Source of the DNA: Ectobius pallidus | Lineage: Eukaryota; Arthropoda; Insecta; Blattodea; Ectobiidae | Length of the DNA stretch: 64,000 bases | NCBI GenBank assembly: GCA_964059195.1 | Contig: CAXKWD010000003.1 | Location: 22,674,606 to 22,738,605, forward strand | Direction of reading: 5' to 3' | Part shown: positions 43,524-54,197 of the stretch, one piece after another | Layout: each line of letters opens with the position of its first letter | How positions within the stretch are numbered: position 1 is the first letter of the stretch | Made by a program: the position numbers and the translations under genes | The notes under the pieces: generated by a model | Told to the model about the DNA's origin: nothing | Databases searched by the model: none | The model's input: the letters and a program-made list of their open reading frames with translations, nothing else

Positions 43524-44098
43524 AATTCTCAAAGTAAAGTAAAGAGAAGAAATCCTTAATTTAAATTTAATAAGCATATATTCCTACACATAAATCATAA
43601 TACAACACAAAGAAGTGTTTTGTTTTTCTTCCTTTTACTTTTGAAGTTATTATTATGTAGAGCTCATAATTTTATTACGCTCTTATTTGTCAAGAAGACA
43701 CTTAATAAATTATCGGTTTCAACCAAGCATAGAAACAGTTCTCTCATCTATGCAAATAAACTCTAAACTCATCACTAAGACACGTTACAAGTATAATTTC
43801 AACAGCGCGGTTCCATTTATAGGCAGACCACGCCTTATAAGGAAAGCGTTCTTAAAAATAAATGCTCCAAGATGAAACAGAAAGGACGACATAAAAATCT
43901 TATTAGGTTATCATCACCATCCATTAAGCATTGGAAACTTTCTAAACAAGTCTTTTTGTCCGGTCATCAATAGCAATAAACTCCCTACAGTGTATTTTAA
44001 TAACATATTTAATATAATAATGGCAACAAATAATATCGTATTAAGGTAGCACATTCAAGTTGTCGATTGTTTTGCTGCTATTGTTTGTCTGCTCCTGG
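43524..44098. other. unassigned DNA
   Basis: AT-rich. The frame 43687-43875 has no known motif. Confidence 0.35.
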
Positions 44099-44102
44099 TT
44101 AA

Positions 44103-44832
44103 GGGAGGACATACAGCTTTCGATGCTGAAAAATAGGTGAAGTTCATTATTTCTTTTCTCAGCAATTAATTGTTCTGCAGCCTTGCAATATCGCATGCTC
44201 TATATTGACTATTTCTGCAATTGCATACTATTTTCAGAATTAATTTAACTATTACAGTTATGGGTAATTATCATTACAAAATGGCAGCCAAATTTCGTGC
44301 ACTGAAGTGCCGTTTCCCTGATAATTTTCATAAATACTAATATTTCTGACTGATTCTTTTTTCTATCTATTTGTAAATATCATATGAATAACATAATTTA
44401 GAATCTTTGGATTATCTGCAGTATAAATATTTAAAAACAAATAATTCATCACTTGTTAATTTTTTTTTTACAAATTTTTACATCAGAAATGTTAAAAGAA
44501 AAAACTATTAAAGTAACATCAATGACTCTAGATAGTGTTGTTCACTACTATCAAATATACTTGCGGGCAAAATTTCACTGCAATATGTTAATAAATGTAT
44601 GAGTTATGAGGAAAACGACACTTCAGTGCACAAAATTTGGCTGCCATTTTGTAATGATAATTACCCATAACTGTAATAGTTAAATTAATTATGAAAATAA
44701 TATGCAATTGTAGAACTAGTCAATATAGAGCATGCTACAGCTACAGAACAAAGCTACAGAACAATTCATTGCTTAGAAAAGAATTAATGAACTTCTCCTA
44801 TTTTTCAGCATCGAAAGCTGTATGCCCCCCCC
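44103..44832. mobile_element. TTAA-type foldback element
   Basis: TTAA lies at both borders (44099-44102, 44833-44836). Long inverted arms of about 220 bp start GGGAGGACATACAGCTTTCG on the left and mirror it on the right, where the G run is longer. Shared inner blocks are GTTATGGGTAATTATCATTA and GTGCACTGAAGTG. TTAA targets are used by piggyBac, Kolobok and Sola3; the GG ends do not fit piggyBac well. Non-coding, 730 bp. Confidence 0.8.
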
Positions 44833-45007
44833 TTAAGAAGAATAAATAGCTGACATCTTCTACACAAGAACATTCCACTAGAATGATTACATTTGCTTTG
44901 TCTGCAAATAAATATTCTGAGCGCTTATGTTGTGGTTTAAATATTGTTCTCCTGAGACTTCTGGTATAATCAAGGCATAACTCCCAGAGAATGAAGTAAT
45001 GTCAGTG

Positions 45008-45202
45008 ATGCCGGTTGTCGACTAGCTTAGCTCTTACTAATCTAACTTAGCTTAGCTTAGCTCACATACAGTGAGGGATTTCATATATAGTTGTGCTGGA
45101 TTTCATATGTAGTTTTGTCGGCACAACTACATATGAAATCCTGTACCTTTATGCGAGCCAAGCTAAACTAACTTAGCTTAGCTCTTGGTCGACAACCGGC
45201 AT
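45008..45202. mobile_element. 195-bp palindromic element rich in CTTAG
   Basis: ATGCCGGTTGTCGAC at the left is perfectly inverted at the right (GTCGACAACCGGCAT). Both arms carry AACTTAGCTTAGCT runs. A central hairpin has 17-bp arms (45098-45114 and 45125-45141: GGATTTCATATGTAGTT) with a 10-bp loop. No target duplication is obvious. Confidence 0.75.
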
Positions 45203-45379
45203 AACGCGAAATTGAAAAGCTCTTCAGTCCTGCATGGTTTTATAGTATAATGACACAACGAGAATGAGACCTATATAAAGTCATTATTTTATGGGCCAAT
45301 TTTTTCAGAATTTATAGGAAGAAAATCCTACAGGACAGCTGCCTTAAATGAAGGAAGCCAACTATAATTAATTTAAAGA
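45203..45379. other. unassigned DNA
   Basis: Nothing recognised before repeat R-B. Confidence 0.3.
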
Positions 45380-45905
45380 ATATTTTTACTTCCTCTGCCC
45401 GTACCATAGGTAGGCCTACTATAGGTAGAGGAAGTATTGTTTTCGACCCCAAAATTCGAAGTTGAGTTTTTAGCATATATACACGTTTCAAGGCCCCCTG
45501 CATCCAAAAATACTATTTTTGGAAACATGTCTGTGTGTGTGTCTGTCTGTGAACACTCTAGCTCCAAAACGGAAAATCGTATGAAAACGAAATTTCGTAT
45601 TTGGGTCAGGTACCTTCTGAAGATGTGAGGATAAGATTGGCGACTATTTTCTCTTATTTTTAAGGGACTTTACATGAAGAAATTTTCGTTTTTCGCGATT
45701 TTCTCGAAAACGGCTCTAACGATTTTCTTTAAAATTTGTGTTCCTTTTACTGAGAGCTAAAATTTTTATTTGAAACTTTTTTCGAAAAAATTCTCTGAGG
45801 GTAGTTACAAGCCACCCACTGTTCACCCACTGTTTGTAGAAAGTTTGTCTTGCGTGATGAACAACTGAATACGCGCTCTTTCACGGCCTCTTATTCTATA
45901 TAAGA
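45380..45905 (+). repeat. repeat family R-B, copy 2
   Basis: Collinear with 22430-22920. Carries TAGGCCTA at 45411-45418 where copy 1 has TA only, and lacks the one that copy 1 carries. Contains GTGTGTGTCTGTCTGTGAAC before the AACGGAAAATCGTATGAAAA block. The three short frames across it are by-products. Confidence 0.85.
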
Positions 45906-46478
45906 ATGTGAAGTGAGAAAGATGCGCTTTTAGTCGCATCGTTGAAAGAAGAGGTATTTATAGGATGATTAGCGTAAAATTGTGTCTTGCGATTCTGTAC
46001 AAGGATATGTGATTACTGCTAACTTTTATTTGGGCAGAGGAAGTTATGTGACTTTCACATCAAATTCTTTAAGGCATTTTAATAAATCTATTCAATGCGC
46101 GATACTCAGACTCTTACCAATTTAAAAACCTATGCCGGACTGCAGAGAAAACATTTAAAACAGTGATTAGGGACATAACTTATTCCTTGTACTTTATTCT
46201 GAAATTTTACATGAAATAACTTTTTCTTACAATTATTTTTCTCGTTTTAAGACAAACCCCTGTATCCTATAGGATAGTTTATCAATCTAAGGATTAACAT
46301 TATAACCATAAATTCGAGGAAACCTTTTCGTTTAACTACCTTATTTAACCATGAGAGAAAATTCTTTCTATCTTCCTTGCTCTGTAGCCTATACAAATGA
46401 AAGCGTATTGGTTACCATGGTGATAAAAATGTAACTGGAAACCTGGAATCTCACAGCCGCATGAAACATTATTATGAT
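45906..46478. other. unassigned DNA
   Basis: No supported feature. TTATGTGACTTTCACAT near 46035 faintly resembles the start of R-F. Confidence 0.3.
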
Positions 46479-46700
46479 TAGGGTTCGGATGTTTTTGTGG
46501 AAATAAATGGAAAATATGATTGCAAATATGCCCTTAAAAATAACTATATATGACCCAAAAATCCTAAATATGACCTAATAAAATAACGTATTTTCGAAAA
46601 ATAAATATTCCAATTTAAAACATTTTGTTATCATTTCTATAAATCTTATAGAAATATTTATTTTTAAAGAAAGGGGAAATCAGACTTTATGTGTTTAGCC
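46479..46700 (+). mobile_element. one-ended hAT fragment, TAGGGTTCGG type
   Basis: Begins TAGGGTTCGGATGTTTTTGT and has ATATGACCCAAAAATCCTAA and AAATATGACCTAA subterminal motifs like the element at 15050. No right end was found before repeat R-C, so it is truncated. Confidence 0.65.
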
Positions 46701-46924
46701 TTAGTAAGAAAACGAGATAGGAATACCAGCAATGATCCCAGGGACGCAAATATGGGAAGCATTTTGATTTATGTGGCAGCCTACTTTCAATCTTCTTTGA
46801 CGCGCAAGTAGGAAATGTCAATCATTCAAGGTGAACCTCTCAGTTGTAGAATGACAAACCACAACAAAGGGAAAGGCGTATTCTGTGTGTTTAATCTTAA
46901 TATCATTATTCTGTAATTGACTGA
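46701..46924. other. unassigned DNA
   Basis: Could be interior of the truncated hAT fragment. Nothing recognised. Confidence 0.3.
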
Positions 46925-47225
46925 CTGACTGGCTCTGTCCTATATCCCCAGCGTCGGGGCGAAGGGCCTCCAATTGGATGTTTCTGATACATAGTGAATT
47001 TTGTGACGCTTATTTTTCCGAGAGAGGGCAGAGGGACAGGTGGTAAGCCCATCGCCTCACAACCCCCCCCCCCCCAGGAAACTAAGGTATTACTTGGACG
47101 TGAAAGGCCGGGAAATTTTGTCCAGAGGCTCTAGTTTAGGCTTGGAGTTCTTTAACGTGCCGTAAATCTACGACACGGCCCCCCCCCCAGCTTAAAGTCC
47201 CTCCCGGAGGACTCCGTGCCCGGAT
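46925..47225 (+). repeat. repeat family R-C, longest copy
   Basis: Extends the family past the copy at 6645 with TTTAACGTGCCGTAAATCTA and GACTCCGTGCCCGGATTTTT. Two poly-C tracts (47066, 47178) interrupt it. Starts after a GACTGACTGACTGG run. Confidence 0.8.
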
Positions 47226-47374
47226 TTTTATACTGTAATTAAATGTAAATTAATATGAATTCGGTGTTTACTAGACAATTTGTTACCTGTTCAAGAATGT
47301 TGAAGCTGTACCGCTAACCCTACAATAAATCCGATGACTTAAAGTATTTTCAGACTATTTCTCACAATAGTCGA

Positions 47375-47825
47375 CTTATTTATTTATTTATATTTCTCTC
47401 TGGTGTAGTTAAGCCCTTAAGGCCTTCTCTTCCACTGGCCAGAGGTGATACATTCAAAGGTTACCAAATAACCTAATTAATAAAAGGGAGAGAGATATGA
47501 TTATATTATATAAAGTTAAATTATGTTAGAGAAAACTATAATAATGGAAGTTCAACAATGTAAGCAGAACAAATTTAAGAAAAAATAATAGCCTAATAAT
47601 AGGTAGAAATAGAAAAAGTAAAATAAAAATAAATGAAAACAATACAAAAACAACAATTATTAACATGAAAGTAGTATATAATATAAATATTAATGGTTGG
47701 TGGTCAACTAACTTCATCTTGAACGTTCTGAGTGTTCGGCATTCTTTTATATCCTCAGGTAAGGAATTCCATGGAGTAGTAGGAATATACATGTCCTGTT
47801 TTTGCTCGTTTTCATAAAAAAACAA
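47375..47825 (-). mobile_element. non-LTR retrotransposon 3' end (CR1/Jockey-like)
   Basis: The minus strand encodes NEQKQDMYIPTTPWNSLPED, then IKECRTLRTFKMKL. The WNSLP......L..FK..L pattern is the usual C-terminus of CR1/Jockey-like ORF2 proteins. An AT-rich untranslated tail and a terminal (TAAA)n repeat near 47376-47393 complete the 3' end. 5'-truncated. Confidence 0.8.
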
Positions 47826-47829
47826 GAGG

Positions 47830-48258
47830 CAAGTAAAACAATAGTTTAATCAATTCCTAGATGGTTGTGTAGGATTTTACAGGATTTAACTATAGGTATG
47901 CCTACTTCAGGATATTAACAATCCTGAGAATAAGAGGGTGCCAAGTTTATTCGCAAAATATTCATGAATTTAGTTTCAACTATTGTATTTATCATGGGGC
48001 TCATACCTTGCGGACATCCAAACAAGAATTTGGCTAAGCTCCAGTACCAAAACTCCAGGATACAAAAGATCACTAACGCACTACCGTGGCTACTGTTTCC
48101 GTTCTAAATTTATAATTTTGTCAGGTCTTGAAAGTTAATTTAATAAAAATAATTACGCGAATGGCTTGAAATATGAACTACTTTACTAGTCTGCAACTTC
48201 AACAAAAATCAAATTGCGTTCAATTTGTCTTCACTGTCGAGGTCTAGACTTTCATGAA
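47830..48258. other. unassigned DNA
   Basis: No repeat shared with the window. It lies upstream of the small membrane ORF, with no TATA box I would defend. Confidence 0.3.
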
Positions 48259-48444
48259 ATGGACGAACGCGCAAACAGCTCGGACGGTATAAATCTTGGG
48301 AGAAGAAGAAGAAAAAAACACTTGTTTGTTCTGTTATTAATTCTTGTAGCTATGGTGATGTTAATTTGGCTGGTCGGACTGGATTCTGCGTCCCAGCGGG
48401 TGGGGAACGATTCCAGAGATGTCCAACATGACCCTGAGGAATGA
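48259..48444 (+). CDS. 61-residue single-pass membrane peptide or signal-anchor exon
   Basis: I do not recognise this protein. The ATG at 48259 (context CATGAAATGG) opens MDERANSSDGINLGRRRRKK, then HLFVLLLILVAMVMLIWLVG and a polar tail ending QHDPEE. The layout is a 14-residue polar start, a six-residue basic patch (RRRRKK), a hydrophobic segment of about 18 residues, and a 21-residue acidic tail. By the positive-inside rule it would sit as type II, N-terminus in the cytosol. It could be a standalone micropeptide or the first exon of a type II enzyme. It lies in DNA free of recognised repeats, which favours a host sequence. An in-frame TTG extension upstream is less likely. Confidence 0.4.
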   Translation: MDERANSSDGINLGRRRRKKHLFVLLLILVAMVMLIWLVGLDSASQRVGNDSRDVQHDPEE

Positions 48445-50480
48445 CATTACGTCTGGTATGCTCCAGAGGGATTCTGCAACGAGATATGTGTTAAGAGGCA
48501 CATTTATTTTATTTTGTAATGCAGATTATACATTTTAGTGAAGTGAATAATTTTAATATCCTTACTATTTTTTGTTGGAAAAAGTGTAAATTGGCTATGA
48601 TACATGAAGGCATGATCATCCGCAGCTAGTACAGTGTTCAAAAAAGAATTTCCAAGAACAAGTGAAACTCGAAAGTAGTATATTTACTAAGTGGCCTCTG
48701 TAAAGTTATAAAAAAATTTATATATTTAATATTCTGTTAAATTTTTTTTCTAAGTCTTCGACTAAGTTCATATGACCTTTTTCTTCGACCGTAGGCTACT
48801 ATATATATATAATATATACATATATAATATATATATATTTAATACGTTAATTATATGTGGCGCAAGTATGCCTTTGATTTAGTTCTTAATTATATCCTTT
48901 CGTTTACCAAATCCAAGAACCATCTAAGCACATTAGAATTTTTCTCAATCACAAGTGCCTATCGTCATTTATTAACTGTGTATCCTGTTATTTGTCCCAG
49001 CTCTAGTTAATACCGAATGGGCGGTCAATCGAGTGTGGGGCTTTGGGGCTTTCCCCAGTAGCATAGTCGGTGCTAGATTGGATTTACACATGGCTTTAAA
49101 ATAGGCAAGACTCAAAACTGAAACACACTAATAATATCAGTATTCAACTACGTATGACCTTATATTAATGCTGATCTCTAAGTATTAATTGGACCAACAC
49201 AGTGTCAAATCTGAAGCGCCAAGGATAGTTATATGATGAACTGATGAATTAGTTTTAGTTTGCTTGCTAAAGTTCAAAAATGAAATTACAGGACTTCTTT
49301 CGCCCTTTCAAAGCTTTCCTAGCTTGCTGCCATTTAAATGAGATTTTTTTTTTGTCTTCGGAGTTTTAAAAGGGCTTAAGCCCCAATTTGGGCCTTTGTC
49401 CTTAAATTTCTTGTTTAGTTTTTAGAATTGTGTTGTCAGAGGGTTGTGTGCCCTTTGGGCACTGATAAAAAGGTAATCATAAAGTGAAAGTTTTAAATTG
49501 ATGAGGAAAAGTTAGCTACTTCTCATGGATGACAAATATGACACCTGAATGAAAAACCTCAACTTTTACTTAAAGAATTACTGTATAATTTCATATCTCT
49601 TCTTTTTTACAGTTTTTGAGGCGATGCATTTTTACGTTGGTACCAATGAAAAGTTAAGGAGTTAGTGGGCAATATTTCGCCTTATACCCTCAAAATGATA
49701 TCGATAAACCAAGATCAGCAGTAGCCTCAGATATTTATTGCTAATATAGTATAACCAATTCTGAGTTGTGATTCAACTAAAATATTTGAAAACAATATTT
49801 TAAAATCCTAATGACATAATTAAATTGCTAAAAATACACATATTTACATAATCAATAAAAATACCTATTTGCATTGTCTTAGAATCAAATATTTTACAAA
49901 TTCGTTAAAATATCTATTTACATTGTTTTTGAGCAAGTTTTTAAAACATGCACTATTTCTTGTTGATGCATACTGCAATTTGAGGGTGTAAGGTGTATTG
50001 CCCACTTACTTCTTAACTACTACATCCCTCAAAGAAAGAAAAAATGAAGTTTATTAATCCTACCAATGAAAAGGTTAACGCAGGATTACTCCACTATGAA
50101 GTCACGGCTAGAATGAACTAGAGTGCATCAGAAAAGAAAGAGAGAAGCTTTTTTTTTACATAACCTCTCACTAAAAAAATCAGAAACTTGTTTCGAGATG
50201 TGTTCTAGTCTCTAATATTACTTTGTGTAAAATAAAAAGAGCATCACGCGTTCTTATTATCCAGCAAACAACAACTCGACCTCTACAGCAAAAGTCGGAA
50301 AACTGACCTCTAAAATAAGAGGAAGATCAACTGTGCTAATAGACGTAAAAGGATAAACAGGCTATTTGTAAAATTTAAACACTTTCAAAGTGGTGAGGTT
50401 TTTGTAATTAAGGTGCCACATTAAGGATAATTGCCGGTGTGGCTTTCCAGATACTTCGAATCTACTCTACTGTCGTGGCT
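48445..50480. other. unassigned; AT tracts and a LINE-tail-like patch
   Basis: An (AT)n-rich palindromic tract lies at 48798-48840. At 49365-49470 stems such as GGGCTTAAGCCC and GTGCCCTTTGGGCAC resemble LINE 3' hairpins, but no coding part is present. No ORF is supported. Confidence 0.35.
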
Positions 50481-50736
50481 GCCTGATTATAGAGTATGCT
50501 TCTAGCATGTTATATTTAATAATAATGTGCTTAAAAGAAGTCCACGGTATAGAAGTTAACTTACAAAAACAAGCGTGTAAACTAAATGACGACTTGGAGA
50601 AATTGAAGTGGAGGAGGAAATCTTCGTATAAAGTCTCACATGACGATAACTATAGAGCGTCTATTCCGGGAAAGGCTTCCAAACATGGGAGACTGTCTAG
50701 TTTGTTATTAAGAAGAATAAATATTCTATAACAACT

Positions 50737-50809
50737 ACTTACAGTTTCTTCTACAGCTTGGATTCAGAAAGCAGGTTTTAACTTACCTGTAAAGAAAGAA
50801 AAAATTATT
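50737..50809 (-). other. recursive-splice-site-like sequence
   Basis: On the minus strand TTTTTTCTTTCTTTACAG is followed directly by GTAAGTTAAA: a strong 3' splice site abutting a strong 5' splice site, with the junction at 50787/50786. A second GTAAGT begins 44 nt downstream (50742-50737). This is the layout described for recursive splice sites with an RS-exon in very long introns. No host gene is known here; a chance match is possible. Confidence 0.35.
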
Positions 50810-50938
50810 ATTATTATATAATAATTATATCCCTACATTTGCTTTTAAAAATGTATAATTAAAAGCCATTATTCTCTAATAAGGAAAACTTAATATGTGC
50901 TATGAAATGGTATGTGCAAATTAATTTATGAAGCATAA

Positions 50939-51110
50939 ATTATTGTCTCTGTTGGACATTACATGATAATATTGTAGGAAAAAAAATCCTCTGACACTGG
51001 GGTTTGAACCCAGAACCTTTGGCTATCCATGCCAACTGAGCTAAGCCAGAGCTCTCTTCACAACGCCAGATGGATCCTCTCTCCTATGACTACCTCACTG
51101 ACAGACAAGT
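50939..51110 (-). mobile_element. tRNA-derived SINE family 6, minus copy
   Basis: The minus strand reads GGCTTAGCTCAGTTGGCATG (A box) and TTCTGGGTTCAAACCCCAGT (B box). It is flanked on the left by a 41-bp segment (50939-50979) that recurs at 51223-51263. It faces the plus copy head to head. Confidence 0.88.
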
Positions 51111-51222
51111 TATGTCATATGCAGTACTGTGAGGCACACTAATGAGTGATTCCACTGGTATTGTACAGTAATATTCAAGATAGATAGGCTATATGCATAA
51201 GCTATGCATTAATGAAAGACAG

Positions 51223-51420
51223 ATTATTGTCTCTGTTGGACATTACATGATAATATTGTAGGAGAAGGGCAATCAGTTATAGGAGAGAGGTTCCATCTGG
51301 CGCTGTAAAGTGAACTCGGGCTTAGCTCAGTTGGCAGAATACTAGCCCGAATAGCCAAAAGTCCTGGGTTCAAATCTCAATGTCAGAGGAATTTTTCTCC
51401 TACATTATTATGAAAAGGTA
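51223..51420 (+). mobile_element. tRNA-derived SINE family 6, plus copy
   Basis: GGGCTTAGCTCAGTTGGCAG and TCCTGGGTTCAAATCTCAAT are the A- and B-box regions, followed by GTCAGAGGAATTTTTCTCCT. GAGAGAGGTTCCATCTGGCG precedes the head and is inverted in the minus copy. The leading 41-bp segment is a direct repeat of 50939-50979. Confidence 0.88.
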
Positions 51421-51429
51421 TGTCATGAC

Positions 51430-52149
51430 TAGACTTCGAACTTTTAGGTCGCTAAAAGTGTCATTTTAGGTACCTAAAATAGGCTCTAAAAATTGGAAAA
51501 TAGGTTTTAAAAATCGTAAAATAGTCTCTTATAAAATCGTTAAGTTGCCAATTTTCTGAAATACCTCAATTGCAATGCAGAATATTATATTTATTGAAGT
51601 CACCATTAATCAATAATCATGATAAAACACAGATATAAGCCTGTGGTACACAGAATTATATAGACCTATTACTAGGGCCTGTATTGCTACCATAACAGTG
51701 AAAACCTAATCCCTGCGCCCAGAAGTTACGCATGCTAGAAACCAGCATATTCAACCCCTTGTATCCCTCAGTTATTCAGAGAACTAGGCTTCGGGAGAAA
51801 AACACTACATTTTCTTGGGAATTGCAAGGATATTTTCTACTGAAGACGAAACATTCCTTACTATTTAACCACGTCACAAATATGTCATGTACTGCACATT
51901 CCGAGCTAAAAATTTAGTACGAATTGAAAATAAATCCTAGAATTTATAACAAAAGAATAACTTATTTTGAACTTTAGAGGAAAAACAAGTAAAAAGGTAA
52001 TATTAGGCTCTAACGTAAAAATAGGCTGTTTTAGGTCCTTTAAAAGTATCAGTTTTAGGCATATTCACTTATGAAACATGCATATACAAGTTTTCGTCCA
52101 TATATCACTTAAGGATTAAAATAGGTTTTTACCTAAAATCCGAAGTTTA
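51430..52149. mobile_element. hAT element, TAGACTTCG type
   Basis: Ends TAGACTTCGAACTTTTAGGT and CCTAAAATCCGAAGTTTA, with the perfect 8-bp duplication GTCATGAC (51422-51429, 52150-52157). Both subterminal regions are rich in TTTTAGGT and TAGGCTCTAA motifs. 720 bp and non-coding; the frame 51732-51917 is unremarkable. Confidence 0.9.
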
Positions 52150-52157
52150 GTCATGAC

Positions 52158-52984
52158 TGTTTGAGATAGGGATGATGTTCAACCTCCTGGAATCCCAAAG
52201 GTATAATACACTTTTAGTTAGAAATAGTTAAAATGGATCTCCTAGGCATAAGAAACTAGTAGAAACATTGAAAAAATTATGATAAATTTAAATTAAAATT
52301 GGGAAAGGTGTAGATTTTTTATTTCATCGCGAATAAAAGTGTGATATTAAACGATAATCACGAAGCCAGTAATTTTTCTTCGTTAAAAGCTTGCAGACAG
52401 ACTCCTGGAGATGGAAATTGGTAGTAGAAAAAGAATACAGCTGTCAAGACGTTCCCCGGAAATGATTACTTGAACCTTTCTAATGCACTGACTTTAATTC
52501 TACATGCACAGACGCGAAAATGAGTTGCCAAGAATGTTTTCATCTCTCTTTCCATATGTCAAGTGCCTCGAGCTTCTGCAATGAATGGCAATTACTCTTT
52601 CTCTTGTTGCAAAGATGTGAAAAATTGCCCATCTTGTGTCAAGGTCAATAACACCTTCTTGTGTAAAAAAAATAACTCTAGTCTGTAATACAGCGTCTGG
52701 CGTACTATTCGTAATATTTGTACAATACAAAGTATTGCGTTATGTGACAATAAAGTTAAAATTACAATTTCTACAACACACACATAAATTTATTTAAATA
52801 AACTCTTGAAGATCCAGCATTAAAATAAAGTAAATATTTTTCTTTAAATACAGATTATTGCTTAGTTAAGAACTTTAACTTTAAAGTCAACTTAATTATT
52901 TAGGCTATATACATTCAATGCGCCTATTAAAGAGAACTTAACGGGATATTCATAAACAAAAATATCCCTACACCACAAATAATG
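52158..52984. other. unassigned DNA
   Basis: Overlapping minus frames at 52500-52783 have no family motif. AT-rich. Confidence 0.35.
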
Positions 52985-53470
52985 ATACTTACTTACTCAA
53001 AGGGAATAGACATTTCCTCAGCAAGCTAAAGGAATATTATGCATTTTATGGAACCCGAAGGTTCATTGCCGCGTTTACCTGAGCCGCCATTCAACCCTAT
53101 TCTGTGCTAACGCCATCCAATCATACCTCGCAAATCCTACTTCCCTTAAATCTATCCTAATATTGTCCTCCCATCTACGTCTAGGTCTTCCACGTGGTCT
53201 TTTCCCTTCGGGTCTCCCAGCCAATACTTTTGATATATGTCTTTCCTCCCCTATGCGCGCAACAAGCCCAGCCCATTTCATCCTCCGTGATTTGATTATA
53301 CTATATCCGGTGAAGAGTACAGGCCATTAAGCTCGTCGTTGTGCAGTTTTCCTCAGTCCCCATTTTCATTGCTCTTAGGCCCAAATATTTTCCTAAGCAC
53401 CCAGTTTTCGAACACTCTCAGATTATATTCTTCCTGATCAGTAAGCGGCCATGTCTCACATCCGCAGAAT
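52985..53470 (-). mobile_element. LINE family L1, best preserved C-terminal region
   Basis: The minus strand encodes MKWAGLVARIGEERHISKVL, then AGRPEGKRPRGRPRRRWEDN and IRIDLREVGFARYDWMALAQ in one frame (53281-53075). Upstream, broken frames give LRVFENWVLRKIFGP and DELNGLYSS. Ends with the family tail near 53000. 5'-truncated at about 53470. Confidence 0.92.
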
Positions 53471-53693
53471 AAAAAATAAGAAATAAACTAATCATTATGA
53501 TAATTGTTTTCGGTGCAGTCCGGCATGGGTTAAGTATTGAGTGAAAAATCGAGTATCATACATTTATAGGCTAATTGAATCATTATTTATCATCCTATTT
53601 TGTAAACAATAACCCACCTTTTGTCTTAATTTATTTATTTATTTACTTTTTAGTAATATATTTAAACGTTTTCGTTGGCTACATAATAATAAA

Positions 53694-53860
53694 ATCAGGT
53701 AAACTAATGTAACAAAGTGCCAGAATGCTTTTGCTTAATCAGTGACAATTGCAATTATGATATGCAGAAAATAAGTTATTTTTGTAATCGATTTCCGAGT
53801 TAAGCTCCAGACTGATTCATTAATCAGGGCTTACGGAAGAACAAAGGTCTAGTTTTTTAA
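53694..53860 (-). repeat. repeat family R-A, left-part fragment
   Basis: Matches 9420-9590 closely (AACTAATGTAACAAAG, ATCGATTTCCGAGTTAA, CAGGGCTTACGGAAGAACA) and stops after GTCTAGTTT. Confidence 0.85.
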
Positions 53861-53944
53861 ACAGATTAACTTGTCCAGCATCAGCAGAACTGTACAGATT
53901 TGTGACTTGTGTGATTTCTTGACAATCGCACACTCACATAAAAA

Positions 53945-54030
53945 TACAACAAAAATGTCAAAATCGCCGGCTACGGGATTTGAATCAGGGACCTTCAAGA
54001 CTTAACCATGGCACTACGCTTGAATTTAAA
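53945..54030 (-). mobile_element. SINE family 2-like head fragment
   Basis: The minus strand has GTAGTGCCATGGTTAAGTC, then GATTCAAATCCCGTAGCCGG, like the head of the family 2 SINEs. No body is attached. Confidence 0.65.
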
Positions 54031-54197
54031 ACACAAGTTGTAAAAAATAATAGCATAAAATGGCAGTCAAAGCCGAAGATCGTAGGAATCTTTAAGACAG
54101 GAAATTCTATTTATGTATACTAATTACTGTATTATTCATTTTATTACCATAATACTTCATTCCTTAACTCTTAATTCCAATTTAGTATTTCCTTAGA

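Noticed and set aside
50507..50731. 74-codon plus-strand frame with a basic, exon-like composition
   Set aside because: No ATG in good context beyond an AT-rich start, no known domain, and the adjoining splice-like signals are on the other strand.
51318..51390. Possible tRNA gene
   Set aside because: A and B boxes are present, but the sequence continues into a SINE body with a second inverted copy nearby and the cloverleaf is degenerate.
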